DNA of 64,000 bases from Planctomycetota bacterium (GCA_015075375.1 JABTUM010000003.1:744001-808000); one strand, 5' to 3'. Positions 8,857 through 19,222 are shown, counted from the stretch's first letter. Notes: generated from the sequence alone by a model not told the origin. Program-made: numbers and translations.

Positions 8857-9627
8857 ATGCGGATTCCCGAACGCTCTTTAAGGCTGGCCCTTGCGGCGCC
8901 GGCAGTGCTGCTCTTGGCCGGCTGCGGCAAGATCCGCAATCCGTTGCGCGCGGAAGCGCCCCCGCCGCCGCCCGAATACGTGAAGCTGGACGCCAAAGAC
9001 GCGCCCGAGCTTTCGGAGCAGGATTACCTCAAACGCAAAGCCACGGTCGGGTCGCGCTTCGAGCGAATCGAGGCCCTGGACGTGATCGACCGCGCCGGCG
9101 ACCCGGAAATGATCCCGTTCCTGGTCGAACGCCTCGAGAAAGAAGACGATCCGTTCCTGCAGATGCGCATCATGCACGCGCTTTCGAAGGCGCAAGATGT
9201 GCGCGCGGTTCCTCCGCTGAGGCGGCTGGCGCAGTGGAACGAAGACCGTGTCGGAGTCGAGGCCGTGGTGACCCTCTTCGAACTGGGCGACGACAACTAC
9301 GTGCCCCGCCTCATCCGCCTGATGCGCGCGAAGGAAGAGAATCCGGAGATGGCGACGCTGGGTTACCGCACGCTGCGCCGCATTTACCAAGTCGAACTGC
9401 CCTTCAACGACCGCGCTTGGAACAATTACTACCGCTGCCACCGCCTGGAGCCCTACCAGGACATGGGCTGGTACGCGACCTTCCGGCCACCGCCGCCGCC
9501 GACCGTGGCCGGTACGACCAAGGTGGAGCCGCGGCCCGAGTCGGGCACGCGCCTGCCCACCGAAAGTACGAAGAGCCGCCGTCACGTGGTCAGCGCGCAC
9601 GAATTCTGGAAGCCTGACGAGCCGTAA
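8857..9627 (+). CDS. HEAT-repeat-like lipoprotein
   Basis: A 256-residue lipoprotein: the signal peptide ends with the lipobox LLAGC and the lipidated residue is Cys23. The middle part (residues 65-190) has helical repeats of the HEAT/PBS type, for example IPFLVERLEKEDDPFLQMR and VPPLRRLAQW, so it is probably a scaffold. The C-terminal 60 residues are proline-rich and likely disordered. It could be the last gene of the bioF transcript or stand alone. No enzymatic motif is seen. Confidence 0.75.
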   Translation: MRIPERSLRLALAAPAVLLLAGCGKIRNPLRAEAPPPPPEYVKLDAKDAPELSEQDYLKRKATVGSRFERIEALDVIDRAGDPEMIPFLVERLEKEDDPFLQMRIMHALSKAQDVRAVPPLRRLAQWNEDRVGVEAVVTLFELGDDNYVPRLIRLMRAKEENPEMATLGYRTLRRIYQVELPFNDRAWNNYYRCHRLEPYQDMGWYATFRPPPPPTVAGTTKVEPRPESGTRLPTESTKSRRHVVSAHEFWKPDEP

Positions 9628-9924
9628 GATCGGCTGCCGCCGCACGGGCCGTTGAAACCACGCGCGGGTCCGCTTCGTCACTTCGAATTCGCACGGTCGC
9701 GAAAGTTTTTCACACTCGCATCCGGCGCCTCCAAATATACGCGTTTCGGCTTCAATCGGCGCCAGTTGAGGAAGACGGCGGCGTGAGATTCGGTGTATAA
9801 GGGCACGTGCAACTTTTCATTTTTCGCGAGTTCCTTGGCGGTCCACGCAGGGCGAAGTTAGGGTTCCGCAACCGGGTCGGCAGCGCCACCTCCGGACAAT
9901 CGTCCAAGGACTGCGCCGGATTGC

Positions 9925-9953
9925 TTGACAGTCTCCTAACTCCAACATACGGT
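9925..9953 (+). promoter_or_regulatory. sigma70-type promoter for the giant permease gene
   Basis: A perfect -35 box TTGACA at 9925-9930 is followed, after exactly 17 bases, by TACGGT at 9948-9953, which keeps the TAnnnT pattern of a -10 box. Transcription would start near 9960, giving a leader of about 50 bases before the ATG at 10010. The preceding 380-base gap (9628-10009) contains no other gene that I can support. Confidence 0.6.
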
Positions 9954-10009
9954 GGAGCTTTACCGGTTTCACGGACTCGTCATTTGGCCTTGAGGACAGG
10001 CGCGCATTC

Positions 10010-13000
10010 ATGTTCGCCGTGGTCAACGGTTTAGCTGTGCTGCACAGGTGCCCCTCCAAGGCCTGGCTAGCCTTAGTCGTTGCGCTTTGCGCGTCGCGCG
10101 CGTGGTCGGGCGCCAGCGATATCGCCATCGATTCGACCGAATACGAACGCCAGCGCATTCCGCTCGACCAAGTCAAAGAGCACGTGGCCAAACTCTCCTC
10201 GTTGGGCTCCCGAGTGCCTGGAACCGAAGGGCACTTACAGGCGCGGCGTTACGTGATCGAACAACTGCGCGGGATGGGTTACGCGGGGCCTGAAGAACCG
10301 AAGACCGACGACGCGCTCAAGCCACAGACGCTCGACGAAAGCGCGAAGACGGCCGAAGGGCAATCCTGGAGCGGCGAAGCGATTACGCCGTTCCAGATCG
10401 GGCCACGCAACGTTCGCATTCACGTGGTCGACTGGAATACCTCGCTGCAAGGCGGAACTGTGGAGCTGACGGGCGAAGGCCCCGACGGCGCGGTGCAGAC
10501 GGAAGAACTTACTTTCCAGCCAACTTCGCGCGGCGAAGTGGAAGTCTCGGGCGACAAGCGCTTTACCAAACTGACTTCGATTCTGGTCAAGAACCTCAAG
10601 GGCGAGGTGACGCCGGGCGAAGACACGCTCAGCGCCGGGTGGGGTGTTCGCTATTTCATCGGCCTGCATCGCTTCTGGGGCACGATTCCGGCGCAGGTCG
10701 GCCCGGGGCGGCTGCTCTTCACCGAAACACCGCCGGAAGAGACGCCCGAGCCGTTCCCGCTCTATGCCATCTGGCCCAACGGCACGGCCGTGACCACTAC
10801 GGGGCCCGACGGCGTCACCGGCCCCCTGATCTATGCCCGGTCGGGCCGCTTGTCGGACTTCGACAACCTCCCGGTCAAGGACTCGATCGTCCTGCTGGAC
10901 GTGGGCGACGATTCGAACTGGACGCTGGCCGCCTCGCTGGGCGCTCGTGCGGTGATCTTCATCGAACCCGAACAGGCGCTGCGCCCGGTATTGCAGAACC
11001 TCGCGGTGCAGACGCCGGTGGAGTTTCCGCGGTTGTGGATCCCACGCGCCGACGGCCTGAAGCTGAAGGAAACCGCGCTGCGCCTGCTGGCCAACGGCGG
11101 GAAGCCGCCCGTCGTCAACGCCTATACGCACATGCAGTGGAAGCGTGAGCAGTGGGACAACATTTATCTGCTGATCCCCGGCTCGGGACCGAATGCGACG
11201 ATCACCGACGAGGCGCAGCGCAAGGAAATCACCGGCGCCACGGTGGTGCTCGCGGCGTATTACGACAGCAACAGTCTGGTGCCGTCGCTGGCGCCGGGCG
11301 CCGAACAAAGCATTTCTTGCGCAGCGCTTCTGGCCTTGGCGCGGCAGTACAAGCATCAGCCGCCGGCGCGCGACGTCCTGCTGCTCTTCAGCGGGGCGCA
11401 TTTCCAGGGGTTGAAGGGCGAACGCGAGTTCTTCGCCGAAGTCGACCGCCTGCCGCTCAACATCGACGAGACGCAGACGTACGAAGGCGAACTGGCCAAG
11501 GTGCGCAGCGCGCAGACGATCAATAAGCTGATCCTGGCCGACATTCTGCAGAAGGAAAACCTGGGCCTGGAACGCGAGGAACTGCGGCTGGCCACGCAGC
11601 AGGCCGTTGACGCGTATCTCCAGATGCCCTTCGCGCGCGCCGATCAGGCGTTCATCGAAGCGGCCATCAGCCGCCCGTCCTTGTTCTACCTGGTGCTGGG
11701 GATTCTGTTGCTGGCGGCGGGGATCGCCTGGTTCGTGATGAACTGGCCGGTGCGCGGATTCAGCCTCGCGGTGTTGCTGACGGCCGGAACGAGTTTTCTC
11801 GTGTACGGCGCGGCGGTGCCGTGGCTGCAAGGGAAACTCAAGGCCGGCGCCGGCGCGGTGAACCCGCAGGAACGGATGGACGGATTCCTCGACCTCTGGA
11901 AGCAAGAAGTCAACACGCGCGAGACCGATAAAGAACGCGAAGGCCGGCTGCTGCGCTACGAAGGCCAGAACGACACCGAACTGCAAAACAAGAAAACCGA
12001 AGAACGCCGGGCGTACGAATTCTCGGGCCAGCTGCTCTACTCGCTCTCGTCCTCGGGCTACGGCATCAAGCCGGAAACGCCCGCCGACTTGGCCGCGCGG
12101 CAAGCCGCGCTGCGCGAAACGGCCGAACTGATGCGACGGCGCGTGGAGACAGAACTGTCCTGGGTGGACGAAGAGTTCAAACGCCTGGCGCTTAATCGTC
12201 CTTTCCAGGATCTCGTGTACAACCGGCTCTCCCGCGACAGCGACGCCAAGGGCCGCAAGAGCATGTTCCTGTCGCTGGACCTTTCGGCCGGCAACCCGGG
12301 CATCGGCCTGTTCTACCTGGGTAATTTCTACGGCAAATACGGCGACATCGAGTCGCGCTACAAGAACTTCGGGCGCTCGGTGATGAACATCGCCAAGGCG
12401 GTGGAACGCGCGGGAGGCGGCGCGGGCGAAGGCCAGTTGATGCCGGATACACTGCTCGAATCGGGCAAGCGAAGCTGGCAGACGTACTTGGGCACGAGCA
12501 TGGCGCTGGCCAGCGAGATTGCCGTGCAGGCCCAGATGCGCGGGCTCACGCTGGCGACGCCCTACGACCGCCGCATGGTCTGGGACACGCCGCAGGACCA
12601 CCACGTCTCCGGCGAAGGATCGCTCAATTGGACCAACGTGGACAGCCAGTTGTCGCTGGCGGGAACCTTCCTGCGCCGGTTCCTGGCCGAGCCGGCGGTG
12701 ACGGGCGAGTGCCGCTTCGACAAGGGCCTCAAGAATACCGGCTACTCGCAACTTATTTTCCGGACCGTCCGCCGCGGCGGCTCGCGCAGCATCTTCCCCA
12801 ACATCCCGGTGGGCGACACGGTCATTCACCGCACCTGGCGCGAGCACAGCGTCGGCGGCGTGCGGCTGTGTTTGATGGAGGCGACGAACCCGCTGGGCCG
12901 CGCGTACATGCCGGGCCTGATGCGCGGCGGCCGCTTCAACTTCGAAGCCGAGAAGAGCGATCCGGACACCGGCGAGATTCAGTACTCGATCAACAAAGCC

Positions 13001-16000
13001 AAGCATAAGCTGAACGAAAACCAGACCTTCAGCAGCCACATCGCGATGCAGGTGCGCCGCGACACGGTGGAGATCTTCCGCGCGCAGGGGGTCGGCGTGC
13101 TGGACGTGGTCGATCCGGGCCGCCTGACGGTCCTGCGCAACTGCACGCTGCTGGCCGGGCAGACCGAATCCGGACCGCTCGAGTTCGGCACCAGCAGCAG
13201 CTATTGGCACGAGCCGCACCGCGTGCTCTTCGCGGAGCCGGGCTCGCGCGTGAAGGTGCTCTTCCGCGAAGGCGAGTTCGGCCTGCGCGTGGCCGTCCTC
13301 GACGTGGACCAGACCATCCGTGACCGGCTCCTGGATCCGGAACAATCCGCCAAGGTGAGCTTGGACCAGGCGCGCGGCCCCGGTTTCCGGCTGGGTACGC
13401 GCAAGGTCCTGGACTGGCTGCCGATGCGGACGGCCTCCGACCTGTGGTGCCTCGGCGAGAAGCGGCTCCAGAATCTGCGCTCCCATTCGATCGGCAACGC
13501 GAAGCTCGACAACCCCCTGTTTCCCGGGCCCTACAGCACCGGCACGATCACGGTGGCCAAGGACAGCGACGAAGCGATCGGGACGGGCGTCGAGAAGCAG
13601 TCGCCGGACGGACCGGGTTGGGACGAGCGCGTGGTGGGCTTGCCGCTGCAGATTGGCGACGCTCCAGAAAGCTTCCGCGTCGAGAAATTCATCCCGCCGA
13701 ACAAGCTGGTGCTGGACCGCCCGTGCCGCTACGACCTGCCGCCCAACCGCCCCTTCCTGCTCACGAAAGAGCAGCCCGGGCTGCACAACATCACCAAGAT
13801 GCGCCTGCAGGAAGCGCAGGATGCGCGCCAGCGCAAGCAGTACGGGGAAGCGTGGCGGCTCAGCACCGAAGCGTGGGGCCTGGAGTCGCGCGCCTATCCG
13901 GAAGTGCTGGGCACGGCCAACGACAGCGTGATGGGCGTCGTCTTCTACCTCTTCTTGCTGCTCCCGTTCTGCTTCTTCGTCGAACGGCTCCTCTTTGCGA
14001 TGCCCAAGATCGAGCACCAGATCGGCGCGTTCTTCGGGATCTTCGTGGGCATGTTCGTGCTGCTGTGGCTGGTGCATCCGGCCTTCGATCTGGTGGCCGC
14101 GCCGCCGGTGATCCTGCTGGCATTCGTCATCATGAGCCTGGCCGGCATCGTGATCGCGATCTGCTACGGGAAGTTCAACACCGAGATGCGGATGATGCAG
14201 CAGGGCATGCAGGGCGCGCAGTCGGCCGACGTCAACCGCGCCAGCGCGGCGATGGTGGCCGTCTCGCTCGGCATCAGCCAGATGCGCCGGCGCAAGGTCC
14301 GCACGCTGCTGACGTGCCTGACGATCATCCTGCTGACGTTCACGGCGCTTTCGTTCACCAGCACGGTCCGGACGATCGGGCAGGCGCATATCGACCTTTC
14401 GCCCGGCGACGAGCAAGACGCGCGCTACAACGGCATCCTGCTGCGGCAGCTCAATTACGACCGCTTGAGCCTGGATGCGTTCGAGCAGATGCGCCGCGAA
14501 CTGGCCAACGAAGGGCTGACCTGCACGCCGCGCTTTTGGCGCGTGGCCGCCAAGAACGAAAAAATCCTGGTGGATGTCTTCGCCAATTCGGCGGAAGGCG
14601 GCGAGGCCAACCGCAACGAACGGATGGTTTCGCCGGCCTGCATGGTCGGATTCAGCCATTCCGAAGCCGAACTCTTTCCCGAACTGCGCAAGAAAGCCGG
14701 CGAAGGCGGGATGATCGTGGCGGGAAGCTGGCTGGAGGAAGGCGATACCGACGTCTGCCTGCTGCCCGAAAAGCTGATCGAGTACCTGCGCCCGAAGGGC
14801 ATCGCCAAGGAAGAATGGAACGCCGAACGCGCCATCGGCGTCGAGCTGATGCTGGGCAGCCACCCGGTCAAGATCAAGGGCATCTTCCGGCCCGAAGAGT
14901 TCGACGCGCTGAAAGACCTGGACGACGAGCCGCTGACGCCGGTGGACTTCTCGGCCAGCGAGGCTTCCCGCGGCGCCGAGCAGCAGACCGACGCCACGGC
15001 GCAGGTGGAGAATCTCGAGAACGCGAAGGCCACGAAGTACGAACACATCAACGGCCAGAACACGCTGATTCTGCCGTGGCGCACCGCGCAGCTTCTGGGC
15101 GCGGATCTGCGCAGCGTCGCGGCCAAAGTGCAGAGCAAAGAGGTGCTCGATTACATGGTCGAGCGGCTGCTCAAACGGATCGAGAAGAACCTCTTCGTCG
15201 GCCGTGACGGCCGCCGGCGGCTCTACGCCTCGACGGGCAAGCTGAGTCTGAGCGGGCTGGGCAACCTGCTCGTCCCGCTGCTGATCTCGATCCTGATCCT
15301 GCTCAACACGATGATCGGCGCGGTCTACGAGCGTAACCGCGAGATCACCATCTTCAGCGCTTTGGGCCTCGCGCCCAGCCACATCGCGGCGCTGTTCCTC
15401 GCCGAAGCGCTGGTGTACGCGACACTGGGCGCGATCTTTGGCTATTTGCTAGGCCAAGGCGCGGCGAAATTCATCCAGCTCTTCGGCGAACAGCTCGGCG
15501 TGGCCGGCCTGTACTTGAACTACTCCAGCTCGTCGGCGGTCTTCGTGACGGCGATCGTGATGCTCTCGGTGATCGGGAGCACGATTTACCCCGCGATGAT
15601 GGCCGCGCGCGCCGCCGCGCCCAGCGAAGAGCGGCGCTGGTCGGTCCCCGTCCCGGTGGGCGACGAGATCAGCCTCGAACTGCCCTTCAGCTTCCAGCGC
15701 GATCTGGTCCCGGGCGCGGCCTTGTTCCTGCATGAATTTTTCGAGAGCCACGCCGAGTCGTCGCTGGGCAAGTTCACGGCGAAGGAAGTGACGCTGGAGA
15801 CCTTCCATACCGAAAACGGCCAAGGCCTGTGCATCTTCTTCATGGCCTGGCTGACGCCATACGATCTGGGCGTCTCGCAGGAAGTGCAGATTTACGTCGT
15901 CCCCACCGACGACGAGGGCCTGTACGTGACGGAGGCCACGTTCTACCGCGTGAGCGGCTACGTGGCTTCATGGCGGCGCGTGAACCTGCCGTTCCTGAAC

Positions 16001-16264
16001 GCGCTGCGCAAGCACCTGCTGATCTGGCGTACGTATTCGCCCGAGCAGCGCATGGAATACAGCATGAAGGGTTTCTACCGCTTCAATGAAGCCTTCGAAG
16101 CGGTCGGCTGGCCGATTCCGCCGGGCGCGCGCCCGGCGCAGGGTCTCGAGCCTCCCGAACTGGATGAAGAAGGAGCGGTGATCGGGCCCGGTAGCCCGCA
16201 CGATCCGCAAGGCGGCGCCGGTACGGCGAGCCTGTCCGACGGCCCCGAGCCCGCGAAAGCTTGA
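10010..16264 (+). CDS. giant M28-like / FtsX-type permease fusion membrane protein
   Basis: A 2084-residue protein. After an N-terminal signal or anchor (residues 15-35), residues 45-95 match the entry segment of M28-family aminopeptidases (SSLGSRVPGTEGHLQARRY). A PA-like insert follows, then an M28-like core at about 380-470 (AAYYDSNSL, LLLFSGAHFQGLKG). The usual zinc ligands (HxD and EE) are not evident, so this domain may be non-catalytic. Two helices at 557-607 and a helix cluster at 1305-1385 follow. The C-terminal part has FtsX/MacB permease topology: one helix near 1430, a large extracytoplasmic domain, then three helices at 1750-1865 with the typical AVYERNREITIFSALGL stretch. No ABC ATPase is nearby. 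It ends 9 bases before the OPT-like gene, suggesting one operon. Confidence 0.75.
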   Translation: MFAVVNGLAVLHRCPSKAWLALVVALCASRAWSGASDIAIDSTEYERQRIPLDQVKEHVAKLSSLGSRVPGTEGHLQARRYVIEQLRGMGYAGPEEPKTDDALKPQTLDESAKTAEGQSWSGEAITPFQIGPRNVRIHVVDWNTSLQGGTVELTGEGPDGAVQTEELTFQPTSRGEVEVSGDKRFTKLTSILVKNLKGEVTPGEDTLSAGWGVRYFIGLHRFWGTIPAQVGPGRLLFTETPPEETPEPFPLYAIWPNGTAVTTTGPDGVTGPLIYARSGRLSDFDNLPVKDSIVLLDVGDDSNWTLAASLGARAVIFIEPEQALRPVLQNLAVQTPVEFPRLWIPRADGLKLKETALRLLANGGKPPVVNAYTHMQWKREQWDNIYLLIPGSGPNATITDEAQRKEITGATVVLAAYYDSNSLVPSLAPGAEQSISCAALLALARQYKHQPPARDVLLLFSGAHFQGLKGEREFFAEVDRLPLNIDETQTYEGELAKVRSAQTINKLILADILQKENLGLEREELRLATQQAVDAYLQMPFARADQAFIEAAISRPSLFYLVLGILLLAAGIAWFVMNWPVRGFSLAVLLTAGTSFLVYGAAVPWLQGKLKAGAGAVNPQERMDGFLDLWKQEVNTRETDKEREGRLLRYEGQNDTELQNKKTEERRAYEFSGQLLYSLSSSGYGIKPETPADLAARQAALRETAELMRRRVETELSWVDEEFKRLALNRPFQDLVYNRLSRDSDAKGRKSMFLSLDLSAGNPGIGLFYLGNFYGKYGDIESRYKNFGRSVMNIAKAVERAGGGAGEGQLMPDTLLESGKRSWQTYLGTSMALASEIAVQAQMRGLTLATPYDRRMVWDTPQDHHVSGEGSLNWTNVDSQLSLAGTFLRRFLAEPAVTGECRFDKGLKNTGYSQLIFRTVRRGGSRSIFPNIPVGDTVIHRTWREHSVGGVRLCLMEATNPLGRAYMPGLMRGGRFNFEAEKSDPDTGEIQYSINKAKHKLNENQTFSSHIAMQVRRDTVEIFRAQGVGVLDVVDPGRLTVLRNCTLLAGQTESGPLEFGTSSSYWHEPHRVLFAEPGSRVKVLFREGEFGLRVAVLDVDQTIRDRLLDPEQSAKVSLDQARGPGFRLGTRKVLDWLPMRTASDLWCLGEKRLQNLRSHSIGNAKLDNPLFPGPYSTGTITVAKDSDEAIGTGVEKQSPDGPGWDERVVGLPLQIGDAPESFRVEKFIPPNKLVLDRPCRYDLPPNRPFLLTKEQPGLHNITKMRLQEAQDARQRKQYGEAWRLSTEAWGLESRAYPEVLGTANDSVMGVVFYLFLLLPFCFFVERLLFAMPKIEHQIGAFFGIFVGMFVLLWLVHPAFDLVAAPPVILLAFVIMSLAGIVIAICYGKFNTEMRMMQQGMQGAQSADVNRASAAMVAVSLGISQMRRRKVRTLLTCLTIILLTFTALSFTSTVRTIGQAHIDLSPGDEQDARYNGILLRQLNYDRLSLDAFEQMRRELANEGLTCTPRFWRVAAKNEKILVDVFANSAEGGEANRNERMVSPACMVGFSHSEAELFPELRKKAGEGGMIVAGSWLEEGDTDVCLLPEKLIEYLRPKGIAKEEWNAERAIGVELMLGSHPVKIKGIFRPEEFDALKDLDDEPLTPVDFSASEASRGAEQQTDATAQVENLENAKATKYEHINGQNTLILPWRTAQLLGADLRSVAAKVQSKEVLDYMVERLLKRIEKNLFVGRDGRRRLYASTGKLSLSGLGNLLVPLLISILILLNTMIGAVYERNREITIFSALGLAPSHIAALFLAEALVYATLGAIFGYLLGQGAAKFIQLFGEQLGVAGLYLNYSSSSAVFVTAIVMLSVIGSTIYPAMMAARAAAPSEERRWSVPVPVGDEISLELPFSFQRDLVPGAALFLHEFFESHAESSLGKFTAKEVTLETFHTENGQGLCIFFMAWLTPYDLGVSQEVQIYVVPTDDEGLYVTEATFYRVSGYVASWRRVNLPFLNALRKHLLIWRTYSPEQRMEYSMKGFYRFNEAFEAVGWPIPPGARPAQGLEPPELDEEGAVIGPGSPHDPQGGAGTASLSDGPEPAKA

Positions 16265-16273
16265 TCGGCACAC

Positions 16274-18256
16274 ATGGGTCACGAAAGCGACAAGGAACTA
16301 GAAGAGTACCGCAGCATCATGGAAACCCCCTCGACGTTCGAGGAAGGGTTTTCCTGGCGCACCGTCGTAGGCGCGGTATTCCTCGGCTTCGTCATGATGC
16401 CGGCCTCGATGTACATGGGGCTGGTGGTCGGCGAAGCGTCCATCGGCGACGCCGCGCGCTGGGTGACGGTGATCCTGTTCCTCGAAATCGCCAAACGCAG
16501 CCGCCAGGCGCTGCGGCAACAGGAACTGTTCGTCCTTTACTACATGGCCGGCATGGCCCTCGCTTCACCGTTTCAGGGCCTGCTTTTCCGGCAATACCTC
16601 GTTCGATCGCCCGCCGCGGAAGACCTGCAACTCGTGGGAGTCTTCGCCGATCCCGACATGTGGTGGGTCAGTCCGACCAAGGAATACATCGAACAGCACG
16701 GGCGCTCCTTTCTGTCGTGGGGCTGGTTCGGCCCGATCGCACTGATAGTGCTGGGCCAGTTGCTCGGCCGCATCGACCACTTCGGGCTGGGCTATTTTCT
16801 GTACCGGCTCACCAGCGACGTCGAGAAACTCCCCTTCCCGCTCGCGCCCGTCGGCGCGGCCGGCAGCATCGCCCTGGCCGAAAGCACTCAGGACAAGCAG
16901 ACCTGGCGCTGGCGCACGTTCTCCATCGGCACCATGCTGGGCCTGATGTACGGCACCATCTATACGGCCGTGCCCGCGGTGACCGGCGCGATATTCGGCA
17001 AGGCCGTGCAGATCATACCCATCCCCTGGATCGAACTGACCGATAAGACCAGCGATGTGCTGCCCGCCGTGGCGGTCGGTCTGACCGTCCATCTCGGCTT
17101 ATTGATCGTCGGCTTCGTCATACCCTTCTGGTCGGTTGTGGGCGGCATGGTGGCCGTCATCTCCACCTTCATCCTGAATCCCGCGCTGTATAAGCTCGGC
17201 ATTCTGAAGACCTGGAACGCCAGCATGCGCACGCCCGAAACGGGGGTCGCAAACCAGGTCGATTTCTACATGAGCTGGAATATCGGCGTCATGCTCTCCA
17301 TCGCGATCATCGGCTTTATTGCCATCGCGAAAGGGCTGACCAAGAGCCGCGAAAGCGGCGGCCTGGACCTCTCGAAGCTGTGGGTCAAGAACGAGAAGCG
17401 CGGCGACATCTCGATCTGGACGAGTCTGTTGATCTACGTATTCTCGACGGCCAGCTACATTTTCATCTGCTTGTGGCTGGTGCCCGGATTCCCGGTTCTG
17501 TTCTTCGTCTTCTACGGCTTCGTGTACACCCCGGTCGTCAGTTACGCGACGGCGCGCCTGGAAGGCATGGCGGGCCAGGCGTTGAATATCCCGTTCATCC
17601 GCGAGGCCGGGTTCATCCTGGCCAGCCGCTGGGGCGACTACAAAGGCATCGGGATCTGGTTCGCGCCGATCCCTATCCATAACTACGGCTACCAGACCGT
17701 CGGCTTCCGGCAGGTCGAACTGACCGGGACCAGTTTGCGCAGCATCATCAAGACCGAGTTCATGGTCGTGCCGATCATCCTGGCGGCCTCGATTTTGTTC
17801 AGCGAATTCATCTGGAGTCTCGCGGCGATCCCCAGCGAAGCGTATCCGTATGCCAACCTGATGTGGGACATGGGCGCGCGCACGCAGTTGCTGCTCTACA
17901 GTTCCACGACCGGCCAGGAGTCCCCGTTCTTCGACGCGCTGAAGCCGCTGGTGATCCTCGCGGCTTTCGTCTTCGGGCTGGGGCTGTTCGGGTTCCTCTC
18001 GGCCATGTCGCTCCCGCTGCTGTTTATCTACGGAGTCGTGCGCGGCTTCGGGCACGCCAACCCGCACGGATTGATCTTCGAGTTCATCGGCGCGCTGATC
18101 GGCCGCTTCTACTTCGAGAAGCGGTTCGGGCGCGAGAAATGGCGTCAATACGCGCCGGTGCTCTGCGCGGGCTACTTCTGCGGCGAGGGGCTCATCAGCG
18201 CCGCGAGTATCGCCATCAGCATGATTAGCAAATCCGTCTCGCAGATGCTCTACTGA
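16274..18256 (+). CDS. multi-spanning OPT/DUF6785-like membrane protein
   Basis: A 660-residue integral membrane protein with about 14 hydrophobic helices spread over its length. The N-terminal VVGAVFLGFVMMPASMYMGL and the stretch RSRQALRQQELFVLYY resemble OPT-like/DUF6785 bacterial proteins; this is a resemblance from memory. The substrate is unknown. It starts 9 bases after the giant permease gene, so the two are almost certainly translated from one mRNA and may act as one system. Confidence 0.6.
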   Translation: MGHESDKELEEYRSIMETPSTFEEGFSWRTVVGAVFLGFVMMPASMYMGLVVGEASIGDAARWVTVILFLEIAKRSRQALRQQELFVLYYMAGMALASPFQGLLFRQYLVRSPAAEDLQLVGVFADPDMWWVSPTKEYIEQHGRSFLSWGWFGPIALIVLGQLLGRIDHFGLGYFLYRLTSDVEKLPFPLAPVGAAGSIALAESTQDKQTWRWRTFSIGTMLGLMYGTIYTAVPAVTGAIFGKAVQIIPIPWIELTDKTSDVLPAVAVGLTVHLGLLIVGFVIPFWSVVGGMVAVISTFILNPALYKLGILKTWNASMRTPETGVANQVDFYMSWNIGVMLSIAIIGFIAIAKGLTKSRESGGLDLSKLWVKNEKRGDISIWTSLLIYVFSTASYIFICLWLVPGFPVLFFVFYGFVYTPVVSYATARLEGMAGQALNIPFIREAGFILASRWGDYKGIGIWFAPIPIHNYGYQTVGFRQVELTGTSLRSIIKTEFMVVPIILAASILFSEFIWSLAAIPSEAYPYANLMWDMGARTQLLLYSSTTGQESPFFDALKPLVILAAFVFGLGLFGFLSAMSLPLLFIYGVVRGFGHANPHGLIFEFIGALIGRFYFEKRFGREKWRQYAPVLCAGYFCGEGLISAASIAISMISKSVSQMLY

Positions 18257-18308
18257 GCCGCTTGGCACGGCGCTCGGCCTCGGCTAAGCTTCCAGACGGG
18301 AGCCGAGC

Positions 18309-19067
18309 ATGCGCCACGATCCGCAAGCCTACTTCGATCATCAGGCCCTCAGCCGCAACCTCGAGGAGCAGTCGCCCCCGGAGATCATCCGCTGGGCGAT
18401 CGACTTCTTCGGTCCGCAGCTGTGCATGAGCACCTCGTTCCAGCTCGGCGGCATGACGCTGCTGCATATGCTCGCCGAGGCTCAGAAAGACCTGCCAGTC
18501 GAGAGCCGCGTGCCGGTTCTCTTCGTCGATACCGGGTTTCACTTTCCGGACACGCTGGCGTTCAAGGACGAGGTCGTGCGGCGCTACGGCATCAACTTGG
18601 TCACGCTGAAACCGATCATCGACCGCGAGAGCTTCGTACGATTCTACGGCGACGACCGGTTATACGAACGCAATCCGAACGAATGCTGCCGAATCAATAA
18701 GGTCGAGCCGATGCAACGCGCGCTGAAGAAGTACGACGCGCAGTTGATCGCTCTGCGCCGCGACGCCGGCGGCGACCGCGCCGGGATTCAGATTCTCGAG
18801 CGGCGCACCGACGGCAAGCACCTCGTCCATCCGCTGGCCAACTGGACCCGGCAGCAGGCCCTGGATTACCTGAAGGATCACAACGTCCCGATCCATCCGC
18901 TGCACGAGAAGGGTTACAAAACGATCGGCTGCTTCCCGCCCTGCTGCACGCAGCCAGTGGGCGAACATGCGCCCGAGCGCGCCGGACGTTGGACCGGAAC
19001 GGGCAAGACCGAGTGCGGCCTGCATCAAGTGGGCAAAGCCCGGCCGGCGGCCGATTTCTCGATCTGA
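18309..19067 (+). CDS. cysH: adenylyl-sulfate (APS) reductase
   Basis: Assimilatory sulfate reduction enzyme that reduces adenylyl sulfate to sulfite, 252 residues. The motif CCRINKVEPM and a later cysteine cluster mark the 4Fe-4S, APS-type enzyme. The C-terminal GRWTGTGKTECGLH carries the catalytic cysteine. The second iron ligand motif is odd: GCFPPCCTQPV has CxxxCC, where the family has CxxC (GCxPCT). DTGFHFPDT and ALRRDAGGDRA are the substrate-loop motifs. It ends before a shared hairpin terminator. Confidence 0.88.
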   Translation: MRHDPQAYFDHQALSRNLEEQSPPEIIRWAIDFFGPQLCMSTSFQLGGMTLLHMLAEAQKDLPVESRVPVLFVDTGFHFPDTLAFKDEVVRRYGINLVTLKPIIDRESFVRFYGDDRLYERNPNECCRINKVEPMQRALKKYDAQLIALRRDAGGDRAGIQILERRTDGKHLVHPLANWTRQQALDYLKDHNVPIHPLHEKGYKTIGCFPPCCTQPVGEHAPERAGRWTGTGKTECGLHQVGKARPAADFSI

Positions 19068-19147
19068 CCCCGCTCGGTAAACCTTCGGGATTGGCGGGCT
19101 TGGCATCCGCTTGGAAGGGCTCTGCTCGAATAAATTCAATAACGACA

Positions 19148-19183
19148 AATCCCCGCCGCACCTTGATGGGTGCGGCGGGGATT
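19148..19183. terminator. bidirectional hairpin terminator
   Basis: A perfect 15-bp inverted repeat (19148-19162 with 19169-19183, core CCCCGCCGCACC) with a 6-base loop. It lies between cysH on the plus strand and the small minus-strand gene at 19223-19387, so it can end both transcripts. The trailing T-runs are short on both sides, which makes termination efficiency uncertain. Confidence 0.65.
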
Positions 19184-19222
19184 GTATTCGTGCGTTATAG
19201 GTATTTGGGAAAGCGGGAACGC

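Noticed and set aside
10235..15382. A 1715-residue minus-strand open frame over the giant permease gene
   Set aside because: It is antisense to a clear gene and has no motif or ribosome site; long antisense frames are common in GC-rich DNA.
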